Notes: generated by a model not told the origin, from the sequence alone. DNA of 64,000 nt from Astrocystis sublimbata (GCA_022453515.1 JAJNNY010000009.1:620001-684000), one strand, 5' to 3'; positions 44,465-57,543 are shown, counted from the first letter of the stretch. A program made the numbers and translations.

Positions 44465-47400
44465 ACACAAACAAACGACATTGCGGTCAATTACTTACTC
44501 ATTCATGTTGAAGATGCATCCCCCGGCGTGAATCTCCGAACCCAGCGTGGTCTAAGCCTTATCAGCCGCATAAGCTTACTTGCTTTGGAGTCTACAGCTT
44601 GCTCGGCGCACTAATTAAGACGAAGTTCTATAAGATCAGGAATCGAGCTTGGCGAGCTTCATTTGTCGAGGGTCAAGTTGCGTAAAAGAAGACAAAAAAA
44701 AGTACCTAGGTAGTCAGGCACAAAATCTGAACATCAAATATGTATACTAATTTGTACTCGCTCAATAGCGGCGAGAAGAGAAGGAAGGTACTATCTCATG
44801 CTCTTGGGCGCTCAATGTCTCTACCGCGACTTAGAGCATCTTTCTACTTATCTGAAACTTCGGTTCTGACGAACGTTATTTTTTGGGGCCAAGATAAACA
44901 CATGAGGGATTACAGTACAGACCGGGGCTTTGCATCGACGCTTTCACTCCACTCTATGCGGTGACTCAACAGGATCGAGAGGATGTATCTAATCAACGAC
45001 ACTGATGAATTATTGGGCTGTTTGGTTATCGCCTTTCCATAGCAATATCATTGGCACATCGAATCACTCGATGTACAACATGGATAGTTCGCAGGCAACA
45101 CCATGCGCCTAACATAGGGCTGTCAACTTTTATCCACTGCAGTCCTTCAGCACTGGCATGATTCTTTGCCAACAGCATCGAGTCACATAGGCAGTGTTTA
45201 TTGAGGTGCCGCTGCCCCGCTGATGCGGGTTGGAATTAGCAGGCATACCTGATACAGCAGGGATCCAATTTTCCGATGTGCAAATAGAAACCTGGCCGGC
45301 TCTACATAGTAACGAAGAATTCGCACGTCGATGCATCTTACACAAGTAAAGTCGATGGGGAAATGAAGAATGAAAGCATTGCAGTATGTTTACATATCCT
45401 GCAGTGATGGATGCTACATCTAAGACCACGGTCACTGTGACCTCTTGATCGATATACATACGAGCGCAATCAATAGAAGTGAAGTGATGTACGTCTATGA
45501 TTCCATCGTGTTGCGATGTCGGGAATAGCAGAACGAATCACGTATCAATACTGATACTTTGGGACGAAAAGCGCAAAGTCAGGCCAATGACAGGTAATGC
45601 CGAAGAAATTTTTCGAACCGGCAAACGAATGACGAAACACGTCCTTTCACAAGCTGTTGGAGAGTTGTCATTGCCGTTGTCTGTCGATTGGATGTGAACT
45701 CTACCTACCCGCTTTGGCATGGGAACTGCTTTTGGCTAGAAGGGTTGATGAAGCAGCGGTGAAGCCCTCGCGATGCCGTTTTAGGTGGGATACTGTGGGC
45801 TGGCGCATAAGACATGCGCGTGGTATGGCTGTACTATTCCCACCTTGCAACTCGATGGCGAGCAATTGACCGAAACAAGATGCATACCTACGTAGCCAGG
45901 CACCTAGGCACCTAGGTCAGGCCGAGAATAGCTGAACAACGAGAAATCCGCGTGGCGGGCCAAGGTGAGTGTTGATCAGGCCCAACATACATTGAACACC
46001 TGGACAAGCCTACAGAGCTACTAAGGTGGCGAGTGCTGTATAAATGCAGTAAGCACCTGGCAGTAGCTAAGTACCTTACTAAAGCTGCGCAAACTGCTGA
46101 TAATAATGCTTTGTGGTGTAGCAATGCATCTGATGCGTTAGTGCGTGGGTCTCAACGACGTGGAAGCGCGGCAACGTGATGGACAAGGAGCAGATACGAA
46201 GCTAAACGGTGCATTGCTGCCCATTATCATGTAAAGATACCTGTCTCGCCTGTTAATGGTGCGCTATACCAATGCTGGCCAACTTGAATCGATGGTTTGC
46301 AGCCATCTCTCGAAGGAGACAGTGGCAAGGACGTACGACGCGGATAATATCTATTATACTTACGACAATACGTCCATTTGGGCCTACAAAATCGTATAAG
46401 GTGCATAACCATATACCTAGGTGTATATGTATATATATATATGTTTACACAAGCTGCGGGAAAAACCCGAGCTGTTCAACCTTGGCAGATATATTGAAAG
46501 AAACAAAAAGGCGTAGTCCAGGTAATAGCCGAAATGCAAAAACAGGAGATGTACGAGTAAACATCATGGGGAAAAGAAGGAGGGGCTCGGAGGGGCAAGG
46601 CCAAACCTGCAGAAAGCCAGCCACCTACGGACCTACTTAGAAACAGACAACCCGTTCCGGGTTCGGTACCAAGCGGAAGAGTGATTTCAAGAAAATGAAT
46701 AAAACACAAGCGCAACAAACAATTCGTGTCATGTTGGACAGTCCTACTACTAAGACTTCACTGAGGAACAGCACTTCAAGTGACACCGAAACAGAGACGT
46801 GACAATCCGACCTTCCAAGGGTCCTGATGGTGGGGTGACGATGTACATCCTCAATAGGGGATATCCCTGATGCCGTAGACGTTGATGTTCTTGTTTCCTG
46901 GCACACTTGCAGACTTACAGGATATCGCTGTAACAAAACCAAAACAACGCTATTGTGCTATCCTCACCTGATGGATGCGTGATGAACATAACAAGCTTGT
47001 CTTGTTCGCAGAATGTACCTAGGGAGATACACAGGATCAACTACCTCTAAGTAGGTACCTATCTAACCTACAGTACCACATTGTATGTAAGTGCCGAAGG
47101 TTGCTAGGTTACCTATGCTGCTTCGGTAGGTCAACTCTCGGCGAAACAACCCCACACAACGTCAACAACGATCCTTTCTCTCGCTTAACAGGTGGCTGGC
47201 TCGGTACGGTCCGGTGTGTCCACTGGGGGAGGCAGCATCGCAAGAGTGAGGTTTTCAACATTTTTGTTGCGCTCGAATCGTTATTGATAGTATGCTTGCT
47301 AGGCCCATTCACGGAAATCACTACTCATAGTATATGCGTGATCGCATCACGAGAAGGGGCCTATTTCATGATTGGTTGCTGTCCCACAGCTTGAACGATG

Positions 47401-48282
47401 AAAATAGGCCTCGAGTGTTGCAGTTTACATACCCGTGTCGTATTGCCTGTTGATGCAAGGCACGGCGCGATGCGTACGTAGTATCATGGCTCATGGATAC
47501 AACCTACCTAACTTAACTCTGAAATTGTTGAGTAGTATTGTGCAGCAGGGCGGAACATCTCTAGGTGGTATACTTTTCAAGTTGCAACTGTGATGGCGGG
47601 TGTGACAATTAGGTAGGTAAGCACCTAGCAATGAAACCCGAGCCACTTCGGGGCCAAAAAGTGAGCATGAGGCCAGCCCCCGAGGGCCCCCCCTCCTCCT
47701 CCTTGCCTCGCTCCCGTCCCCTCTTTGCCACTTTGGGTCGGTCCCACCCGAAATGGCATCACAGGCGGGCCAATGGTCGGCCTGACCAGCCATCCAACTT
47801 AATCGAGCAAGCGAAGCCAGCCGGCAGCAACCTTGAAGCAACCATTTTTCAACGCAATCAATGCGCACACCCTTCCCCCCCGAGCCACCCCCATCTTGCC
47901 CACTCAGAAGCCGGCGCCGTGATCTGTCATGCTCCACGCTGTTTTTCTCCCGTTGTCCAGATGACCCTGCCAAGGGCCTGCACCCCAATCGCGCCGGCCC
48001 TCACCCTACCTAAGACCCCTAGGTAGTACCTTAGCCCCTAGCCCTTAGCCACATACAGTCGCCTATCTCCTCTACTCTGTACCTAATACCTAATATCTAT
48101 TATACTCACCTGGGCACCTGGGCACTCACTCATACTGTAGGCATATTCATCGGATTGGCCTGACGAGCCTGACGAGCCGGAGTGGTCCTTGGAACTTCCT
48201 AACTTCCTGCTAACCTACCTTGGATACACATAAGCCTGACCCCTCCTATCCTATCATCTGTCCCGTTCCTACTTTATGCGTG

Positions 48283-48305
48283 CGGACCACGGACCACGGA
48301 CCACG
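48283..48305. repeat. (GGACCAC)3 tandem repeat
   Basis: Three copies of a 7-bp unit in the leader side of the giant gene. Confidence 0.8.
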
Positions 48306-49040
48306 GTACCAGCCTGTGATGTACGAGTACTCTCTCGTCGCTACACCACCTCCGCGTCTGGTCTGCAGTGAAGGCGAGATCTGACGAGTCGGTGTATACA
48401 CACACACCACTGGCCCTCGCTATCATCCTATCGCCTTGTCGCCCTGTCGTCCTGTCGTCCTGTCGACCTGTCACGGTACAGGGGCGGTAATCGTAGACAC
48501 AAGACTGTCAAGACACTGGACAGCTCTCATTGCTCATTTGCCATATCATTTGCTTGGCCTCTAATTGCCTGCATTTGAGATTGTCCTACCTCATTTGCTA
48601 CTCGAAAATCAGCCTTAGCCTTCCTTACCCACTGCTCACTCACCTCACTTTTCCCCTTCTTTCGCTTGAATGCGAAGATCAAAGTCGGCAACGTCAGAGA
48701 AAGTATAGATAGTACTTACTACCTGGATCAACACGTTTTCTCTGGGGTGTACCGCATCGGAGGGACCGAGGGCCTCGCCAGGCTCGGTCTTCATTCACGC
48801 CACCGTTACGAACACCCGTTTAGATCGTCATCGCCTCCCCCGTCACTGCGCGACCTGGATGGGGAACACTAACTCGAGGGCTTGCCTTCGTCATTTCCTT
48901 GCTTAATTAAGCCTATACGGTCTTGTTTTGACTTCGGATATCCCTATTTGCGCCTTCCTCCGCACTTTTCGTCCGAGGCGGGACCCCGGCGTCCATGATT
49001 GTCCTGGCTGTTGTTGACCAGTCGAGCTTCATCTCTCAGA

Positions 49041-52000
49041 ATGGCTGCTGCAGTCGTCGCGGGCTTCGTCCATGTGCCCGGAACAAAAACTGAAATAGGG
49101 CTGTCTTCGCCCTCGCAGCCCCAATGTCAAACACCCCACTGGACTTGTCTCGATCTCAACACACGATTGGCTCTGATTTCGCGACAATGGCTTTTACAGC
49201 AAACCAAAGTGAGCAGCCCTTTGCAGTTCCCCGTTATCTCCAACCGTGCACAGGGCGGAATCGACTTGGTCACCAGTCGCCAGCAGTCGAAGAGCGAAAA
49301 GGCCGACGTTGATCATTGGCTCCCTACTACGTCGTCAGACCGACCAGAAAAGTCATCTATCTGTCTTGACCAGACTCGATACAATTTGGAGCTAATGTAC
49401 AAACACTGTAATCAGACCCCGAACCAAGTGCAACAACCCCACGTTACCATTTACGGGCCTTTGACGATACCAAATCCCACACCGAAGCGATCCAGGCGAT
49501 TACCCTCCTCCCACCATGATGAGCCATCAGTCCACAACAGCCTTCTTGACCCCAGTCGAGCCGATGAGCGTGCGCGACAGCGGCAATACATCCCGCCCAA
49601 AGGAGAAGGCTGCGCCCCACCACCTCCTGACTCACCACAACCGCGAGACCGCCGACACGACTCCCTATTCAGTCCATTACTTCCAGAGGCCTATTGCGAC
49701 TTGACTTCTGAGGATGGATTCATTCAGCACGCCAAGAAGAAGAAGGTCACCAAGCCTGCTGCACCCGCAGCCCCAAGTGTGCCCGATAAAAAGGACGACG
49801 GCGGAGTTGGTGATGGTGGTAGTGGGGGCGGTGGTGGCGACCAGAACGGTGGTGCGGGCGAAACTGGAGGGGGTGGTGGAGGCAAGGGACACGGAGACGA
49901 CAAGAAAGATGGCGCGGGCGACGCGAACGCTGACGATACATGGGGATCCTTCGGAACTGTGACAAAGAAGAAGAAGGGCAAAACCGAGGAGACTACCGAC
50001 CTGCTGGGGACCGAAACAAAATTTGATGCCTTTGATGACATCAAGCTGAATGATACGGGGCCATCCTTGGACCTCAACTTCGGCAGTACCGCGGCAGAAA
50101 ATAAGGGGAACTCCTCTAGTACGTGGGGATCTTCCTGGACCGCCGGCTCAACGTGGGACTGGACTGAAGCCAAAACAGCTGACAAGACAAAAGACCAAGG
50201 CGAACGGACCGATACTCTAGAGACCGATCCTTGGAGCATGAACCGACCCAAACCCAAGAAGAAGACCAAGACAGCCTTTGGCTTTGGTAGTTTCGATGAA
50301 ACAGAAGAAAAGACCGACGGACCCTTGCTCCCAGAGGTAAAGCCTCAGGAGAAGGACGACGACTTCGGCTTCGGCTTTGCATCCGCGGGAAAGAGTGATA
50401 AGAAAAAGAAGAAAAGCAACATATGGGGGGCCGAACCCGAGGAGACGAACGACACACTTGTTGATACCCAGGACACTGGGCCTGTCGCCGACGATGGCTG
50501 GGGTTCATCATGGGGTGCTGCGACCAAGAAGAAGAGCAAAATGGGCACAAGTATTTTACTAGATTCTGCCCCTGAACCCGAGAAGACAGAACCGGCCGAT
50601 AATTTTTGGGGCAGCATAGGCACAGGCACGAAGAGTACTAAGAAGAAGAAGGGCATTCTAGACGAGATCGCCGAGCCGGAGCCCGTCCCTGACCCTGCTC
50701 CTGACCCTCCCCCGGCAGACGAACCCTGGGGTGATGGATGGGGCGCTGCCGCCAAAAAGGAGAAAGACAAGGAGAAGGACAAGGACAAGAAGAAGAAGAG
50801 CAAGACCACGGATTCCGAGCCTGTTAAGACCAAGATAAAAGATGACGATTTCTGGAATACCTTTGGCACAGCTAAAGACAAAGACAAGAAGAAGAAAAAG
50901 TCAGCAATTGAAACGGAACCAGAGCCACAGCCAGAACCCGAGCCGGAACCCGAGCCTGAACCTGAACCTGAACCAGAGCCTCAGCCGCCACCGCCACGGA
51001 TTGAAGAGCCAGCTAGCGCTTGGAGTTTCTGGGGTGCCGCAAAGAAATCAACAAAAGCGGCCGCCGTGCTAGAAAATGCGAGCAGTAGCTGGCTCAGTTG
51101 GGGCAAGAAGGACGAAAAGACTGGCAATGGTAAGTAATTACAAACCTGGCTAGCCTCAAAAAGGGCATAGCTGTGCAAACTAGTGTGAGCTACACCGTAA
51201 AAGAAGAACGATAATTCTGACAGCCGTAACATCCTAGAGCTGGCCGACAAGCCCAGGAACGACGATGACGGATGGGATTGGAGCAAGGATAAATCACCCC
51301 CAGCAGCACCCACACCACCACCTGCTTTAGATGTGGAAGAGAATGTATGGGATGAACCCCCAGCCGAAGCTGAACCGGCTCCTGCTGTAGATGTTGTGGA
51401 TGAGGCCTTGGCTGCAGAGATTGCCGCTGAAGAGCAAGAGCTCTCCGAATTGACGACGAAGAGCCTGAGGAGGAAACTCGGCAAGAAAGATCAAAAGCGG
51501 TTTGACGAACTGACGACCAACTCGAATCGCCGAGCTGACGAGGCTGCCGCCAAAGAAGCGGAAGAGCAATCACGCCGTGATTCTGAGGCTGCCGCCGAAG
51601 CGCTCAAGGCTGAACAAGAAGCTGCTGCTGAGGCGCTCAGGGCCGAGGCCGAGGCTGAAGAAGCGGAGCTTGAAGCACTGAAAACTAAGCTCAAAAAGAG
51701 AAAAAAGCTCGCCAAAAAAGATCAAGAACGTTTCGACGAGCTCACCGCAAACATTGAGGCTCGTGCCGCAGCAGCCAGCATGGCAGCTGACAGTGAAGAT
51801 GCACAAGCCGCAACCGAAGCAGCCGAACTGGCTGCCCGTGAGGCCGAAGAACAGGCTGCTCGTGAGGCCGAAGAGGCTGCTGCCCGTGAAGCTGAAGACG
51901 CTGCTGCCCGCGAGGCCGACGAGGCGGCTGCGCGAGAAGCCGATGAAAAAGCCGCTCGAGAAGCCGAAGAGGCCACTGCTGCTGCAGCTGATGAAGCAGA

Positions 52001-55000
52001 ACTGGAAATGCTCAAACTCAAAGGCAAGAAGAAGAAGTTGCTAAAAAAAGACCAGAGGCGCTTCGATGAGCTAACGGAGAAAATCGATGCTCGTGCTGCA
52101 GCAGCTGCTGAGGCTAGTGCAGTGGCGGACGATGGAGAGGCACAAGCTGCAATAGAAGCAGCAGAGCTGGCCGCACGCGAGGCCGAAGAACAGGCTGCTC
52201 GGGAAGCCGAAGAAGCCGCTGCCAGAGAAGCCGAGGAACAGGCCGCTCGTGAGGCTGAGGAGGCTGCTGCCCTTGAGGCTGAGGAGGCTGCTGCCCGTGA
52301 AGCTGAGGAGGCGGCTGCCCGTGAAGCTGAGGAGGCGGCTGCCCGCGAAGCCGAAGAGGAGGCGGCTGCCCGCGAAGCCCGCGAAGCTGAAGAGCATGCA
52401 GCCGCTCGCGATGCTCAAAAGCTAGCCAAACGTGAAGCTAAGGAAGCAGCCGCAGACGAAGCAGAGCTTGAAGCTCTCACACGAAAGAGCAAAAAGAAAA
52501 GCCTTCTCAAAAAAGAGCAACGGCGTTTTGATGAGCTTACAGAAAAGATCAAAGCCCGTGCAATTGCTACAGATCCTGATGCAGAAGCTCAAGCTGCAGC
52601 CGATGAGCAGGCAGCCCGCGAGGCTGAAGAGCTAGCTGCCCGCGAAGCTGAGGAGCTAGCGGCCCATGAAGCCGAAGAAGCAGCTGCTCGAGAAGCCGAA
52701 GAAGCAGCTGCTCGAGAAGCCGAGGAGTTAGCCGCTCGCGAAGCCGAAGAACAAGCTGCGCGCGAAGCTGAAGAACAAGCTGCCCGTGAAGCTGAAGAAG
52801 AGGTTACACCTGAATCGGAAGAGGCTGCAGAGCAAGCAGAACTCGATCTCCTGATGGATAAGGCAGAGAAGAAGAAGAAGAAGTTTACCATGAAGGATCA
52901 AGAGCGACTGGACGAGCTTATTGAGAAGATCAATGATCGACAGGCCGCTCGAGAAGCCGAAGAAGCTGCAGCGCGAGAAGCTGAGGAACGGGCAGCACGC
53001 GAGGCTGAGGAAGCTGCAGACGATGCCGAGCTCGAGCTCTTGAAGGCCAAGGCAGATAAGAGAAAGAAGAAATTCACCAAGTTGGACCAAGCGCGATTGA
53101 ACGAGCTGACCGAGAAAATCAATGCACGCATAGCTGCCAAAGAAGCTGCGGCTGCGGCTGCGGCTGCAGCTGAAGCTGAAGCTGAAGACGTCGATGAAGA
53201 TGATGATGATGATAGTGCCATACTAGCCGCAGCTGAGGCCGAAGAGCTGGCCACTCGGGAAGCTGAAGAAGCTGCTGCCCGAGAGGCCGAGGAGAAGGCA
53301 GCCGAAGACGCGGCTCAAGCTGCCCGCGAGGCTGAGGAACAAGCTGCCCGCGAGAAGCAAGAGGCTGAAGCTGCTGCCCCCAAGAAGAAATCGAAGAAAA
53401 GCTCGAAATCAGATGAGAAGAAGTCGAAATCCAGCAGCAAGGATAAAAAGAAGGAATTGCCCAATGATGACGACTTTGACATGGACAATCTCGACTTGAC
53501 AACCGAGCAGGCTGATGAGTTCCTCGCAGCCCTAGAGGAGCCGCCAAAGAAACCAAAGGAACCAACAAAGGCCTCAGACCCCTTCTCGTTCTGGGGTGCT
53601 GCGAAGGTTCCACCCAAAAGCCCAATTCCTGAAGCGGTAAGTATCCTCCTCCCCCTCAATGTAGCATAGTATCCAGGAGCAACCGAAACGACAAATGCTG
53701 AGTCAATACAGGCCTTCGAGCATGCTTCCCCTGTTGACACCGCCCCGGTCACCTCAAAGTCTTCCTTTGACGATTGGATGCCGAAGAAGAAAAGCAAAGC
53801 GAGTAAATTAGCCGACAAACTGAAAAAATTTGAGCCAGCGCCATACGATGATCCAGAGGATGACCTAATCGACGTGCTTCCAGAGGCCCCCCCTCCACCG
53901 CCGCCACCACCACCTCCACCATCTAAATCCAAGAAAAAATCTAAGAAAGAACCAGAGATCGTACCAGGTGGTTTCCCTGATGAAGACGATGACGACGAAT
54001 TCCATGATTTTGAAGTGCAGGATGAGTTCCACGACGCTGGAACTCCAGATGAAGATCGTAACATTGACGCCTTGGGCGAAGATGACGATGCCGAGGTTCC
54101 CGAAGCGGCACCTGCAGATGAAGAGCCCAAAGATGAGGAAACCGGCGGCGCTGACGATGAAATCGTTGAGATAATTGACCTCGCACCCCCAAAGGAGAAA
54201 AAATCGAAGAAAAGCAAGAAGCACAAATCTAAAGACATTCCCCAGCCTCCCGTACCACCTGCTGTACCCCCTCCACCGCCTGCAGTCCCTGAGGATTTCC
54301 CTCTCGAGCCCCCATCACCCCAAGCCGAGTCTAGATCCTCCAAGAAAGAACGTGCCAAGACCAATCGTGATGGTGGCGCGTCATGGGGCGCATGGTCAGC
54401 TTCGGCTACATCACCAAAAGAAGACAAAAAAGTGTCGAAGTCCAAGTCTGATGCTAAGAAGTCAAGGAGAGAAAGAGAAGAGAAAGTGTCATCCAAGAGT
54501 TCAGGCTCAGATAAAGCAGAGCGACAAGAGAAGAAGATTCCGCCCAATTCCCGGTCGCGCATGGACAGCGTCTTCCAAAGCACACCTCCTATCTCACGCT
54601 CTATGTCAATGAGAGAAAACCAAGGCCGTAGAACTAGCTCAAGGCGCTACTCCGTCGACATGAGTGGTGGACTTGCATCACCACCGCCTGAGGAGATGCC
54701 AGAGATAAACCCTAAGGCGGCACAGTTTCTAGGAGTTGACAGGAACGGCAGCCGGCGAACTTCGAGAAACCGTATGGCCGCTGAGGATGACGACTTTGTC
54801 ATGGGCGGAACGCGTGATTTTGTAGCAAGCCCTGATAAGTCGGCGCGCAAAAGATCAAAGGTGAATGAAAGAAGGCCTGAAATACCTGAGATCTCAGCAT
54901 TACTGACTTGAAAATAGGCAAAACCAGACGACGATTATTTCATGGTTGATCCAGGGGGCCATGCTGATGTGCCACCCTTGAGAAGGTCCAACTCGAGTGC

Positions 55001-56021
55001 CAAAAAGGGTATATCAGGCCTCTTTGGTGGTTTCAAGTCATCAAATTCTCGCTCCGAGGCCCGTCCCGAGGCCCGCCCAGAGCCCCGCCGTCGGAGCACA
55101 TATCATCCGACCGACGACGAGGGACGACCTGATAAGCGAGCAAGGCGATCACGAGGAATGAGTAACGCAGACGCGGACATGGACGCTGACCGTGAAGCTC
55201 GACGTGCTGCTCGGCGAGCAGCACGAGAACAGAAGGAGGCCGAAGAGACTCGACGTGCCAAGGACCCTCGTCGTGATAGACGCCGACAACAAGATGATGA
55301 GGAGGAAGAAGAGGCGCGTCGGCAGGAAGATCGGGAGGCGCGTCGAGCGGAGCGGAGGGCTGCACGAGAGCGTGAAGCCCAAAGACTTGCAGGTGAAGAG
55401 GCTGACAGATCAGATCGGCGGCGGCGGAGGCGACTCGAAAAGGAAGCCGCCGCTGCTGCGGAAGCGGAGGCAGAAGCTCGTCGGGCCGCCCGAGCCGATC
55501 GAAGGCGACCGCGGCATGGTGAAGGATCCGAAGACGAGGAACGACGACGAAGGCGCGAAGCCAGACGGGCGGAGAAGGCCGGTCGCAACCGTTCTATGCC
55601 CACGGCAGACCACGTGTATCCGCGAGAACGTTCATCAAGGCACACAGACGATGATTACGCCAAGAGCAGGACACCGAATTGGCCTCATTCTGGTACGAGT
55701 TCGTGGGTGAAAGAACACTCAGATGCTGGTCCACCACCGGAGGACGGGTTTATGACTGATGCTCCTCCAGCAACGGATGACGAGGAAGCCCGACGTGCTG
55801 CCCGGCGAGCTGCCCGTCGGCGGGAACGGGAGAGAGCCGACGAAGCGAACCGAGAGTACGAAGACGATCAGAAACGAAGACGTGCACGGCGTGAGGAACG
55901 AGAGCGCCGAGACCGTCGACCAGGCGGGTCCGATGGTAGCGGGGAAAAGGCTCAGCGCGAACCCGTCTTCATGGATACGACTCCTCGAAACAGCTGGTGG
56001 CGAAAACTGACGGGATCATGA
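49041..56021 (+). CDS. Giant WG-motif / coiled-coil / charged protein, about 2,246 aa
   Basis: Exons 49041-51129, 51238-53636, 53712-54860 and 54918-56021 join in phase without stops. Zone 1 (about 220-700): some ten units of acidic residues, W-G or F-G, then a lysine run (DDTWGSFGT, DDGWGSSWGAATKKK, DEPWGDGWGAAAKK, DDFWNTFGT). Zone 2 (about 730-1480): Ala/Arg/Glu heptads AAREAEE interrupted by six copies of a roughly 37-aa unit with AELExLK, a lysine run and DQxRFDELTEKIxAR. Zone 3: Lys/Pro/acid-rich with a long Pro run and SWGAWSAS. Zone 4: Arg-rich helical ARRAARRAARE tracts, GISGLFGGFKSS and the end NSWWRKLTGS. I do not know the family. The start is uncertain: residues 1-220 look less protein-like and a 5' intron is possible. 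Confidence 0.8.
50930..50990 (+). repeat. Pro-Glu dipeptide-coding hexamer tandem
   Basis: GARCCNGARCCN-type units encode alternating Glu-Pro residues in exon 1 of the giant gene. Confidence 0.8.
51825..51985 (+). repeat. 21-bp minisatellite encoding AAREAEE, block 1
   Basis: About eight imperfect copies of a 21-bp unit. The heptad encoded places Ala and Glu in helix-compatible spacing. Confidence 0.8.
52165..52400 (+). repeat. 21-bp minisatellite encoding AAREAEE, block 2
   Basis: The longest block, eleven or so copies, with small length changes (EEEAAAREAREAEE) that keep frame. Confidence 0.8.
52605..52805 (+). repeat. 21-bp minisatellite encoding AAREAEE, block 3
   Basis: About nine copies; synonymous third-base differences between copies show purifying selection on the peptide. 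Confidence 0.75.
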
Positions 56022-57470
56022 AAATTTCTGGCGTAGCATCCCAGGCTTCGGTCTGAAATCGATACAGGGAACGTGTTTTGCTCAGCGTGTGTGCGTGTGT
56101 TATTTGATGTTAATCTAGGCTGGACTGCACATATACCCCTTGGATATATTTTTGTGGCTACCCACTAATCACTAGGCTGCTTAGCCGCCCACGACATGGG
56201 TAGGGCGCGACATGGCCGCATGCTGAAGAGAGGCAGGCCTCTCCCAGCTTTTATCATGGGTATGGACGGCCCAGAATTTGAGCGTGGTCAGTTACTCAGG
56301 TGTATACAGAGGCTTGCAATATATCAGAAGTGTCTGTGCCACCAATGCACAAGAAGAGGAACTGTTGGAAAGACGAAGGAAAGATTATACGGAAGGCATG
56401 CTAGTAAAGAAACATGGCTCCCTGTCCAGAGCATGGTGGAGAGGTTAGGTTGAGTGTCGTATTGTACACAGCAGTGGAACTATCATATTAGGTATCTATC
56501 TCACTTGGTGTCTCATGGGCCATGACTTTGGGCAGGAAATTTCACGCCCTTCTAATAGGTAGACTAAAATAAGACGCTGTTTGCTCACTTCCCTCATCTT
56601 GTATGTAGATACTCTCACCTCAAATCTGACTTGGATTCCTAGGTAACCTAAGTAAGTACTAGGTATCAGTCCTACCATATAACGAATGGTGTTTTGTAAA
56701 ACTTTCTACATGCCCCTAGCTTTTAGCAAGTGAAGTAAATGTTATTTCACCTGTTACTGTGCACTATGTAAATATGAGCTCAATGTGCTTGCTGTATGTT
56801 TGTCAAGTGCATTGGGCATCTTGTCAGCAGGCGGCCGTACAGCAGACGTTGGTGATATGGCAGGTCCCGCATGGCGTGTCTAACAGGTGTAGAGGCTTGT
56901 GTTACACACAAGGACACTGTTTGTAAGCCCAGTGGTGATACTTGATCAAAACCTTATACTTAGTTGGCATGGCAAGCTTTGTATGCTTGGAACTTGTAAG
57001 GTTACAACTGTTGGAGCAGCTTGTAGTGCAATCTGTGTGACATTTGATATATGTAACTACCTACTTACTACATGTGATGTATCAAGTTTCCTACCGTGGT
57101 GGAGAAGGATAGAGAGGTGTAGTCCTCAGCTTCTTGTATACTTGTTGTCTCATTGCTTACCTGGCACATACTTATATGCCATGGGTAGCTACATGATCTA
57201 ATAATGGAGGCGTAGAACTTGAAGCTGTGTAACCAAGGGAATAATCTACTGCATAGATACCCAACTTGAGGGCAAGCAATTGAAGCAATAGGTAGGTATG
57301 CTAAGTACATACTATCTGTACATATAAGTCACACGTCCTGTTCTAGGGAAGCACAGCAGGAAGGAAGGCAGGAGCCCCCACCAAGCAAACAACCAATCCA
57401 CCCAACAACACCCAAGCTATTAACAATAACAACGTGAGGAATGACACAGCTGAGAACAACAACAACCAAG
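56022..57470. other. Intergenic, no protein gene seen
   Basis: An 85-codon frame at 56196-56453 has no features. CCTAGGTAACCTAAG motif at about 56638. Confidence 0.5.
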
Positions 57471-57542
57471 GCACTCGTAGAGTAGTAGTTAACTCATTCC
57501 TCTCCCAAAGGAAAGACCCGGGTGCGAATCCCGGCGGGTGCA
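57471..57542 (+). tRNA. tRNA-Gly(CCC), 72 nt, intronless
   Basis: Full cloverleaf by eye. The acceptor GCACTCG pairs with CGGGTGC (one T-G) and discriminator A. D stem GAGT/ACTC. Anticodon stem TTCCT/AGGAA with loop CTCCCAA, giving anticodon CCC (reads GGG). T stem CCGGG/CCCGG with loop TGCGAAT. The B box reads GGTGCGAATCC, with one change from the usual GGTTCGAATCC. A T6 tract two bases after the end serves as RNA polymerase III terminator. It sits in a gene-poor gap on its own. Confidence 0.93.
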
Positions 57543-57543
57543 G

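Larger units (their letters stand above)
43604..49040. other. 5.4-kb gene-poor region upstream of the giant gene
   Basis: No gene I can support. It contains a C12T8 tract (44445-44464), many CCTAGG/TAGGTA motifs (44702, 45903, 45911, 46416, 47020, 48018), a tandem GGACCAC repeat (48283-48305), a CCTGTCGTCC-type decamer tandem (about 48432-48472) and CACCTGGGCACCTGGGCAC at about 48108. The last kilobase is pyrimidine-rich and is likely promoter and leader of the gene at 49041. Confidence 0.5.

Noticed and set aside
49724..50269. 181-codon minus-strand frame with Pro and Phe runs
   Set aside because: Antisense of the Gly/Lys-rich zone of the giant gene; low-complexity mirror.
51825..52805. Regular repeats considered as a CRISPR array
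   Set aside because: Units are contiguous 21-bp coding heptads without spacers, inside a eukaryotic exon.
53315..54583. 422-codon minus-strand open frame, rich in Ser/Phe/Leu
   Set aside because: It is the antisense shadow of lysine- and acid-rich codons in exons 2 and 3 of the giant gene.
56196..56453. 85-codon frame after the giant gene
   Set aside because: No recognisable feature and lies in the probable 3' region.
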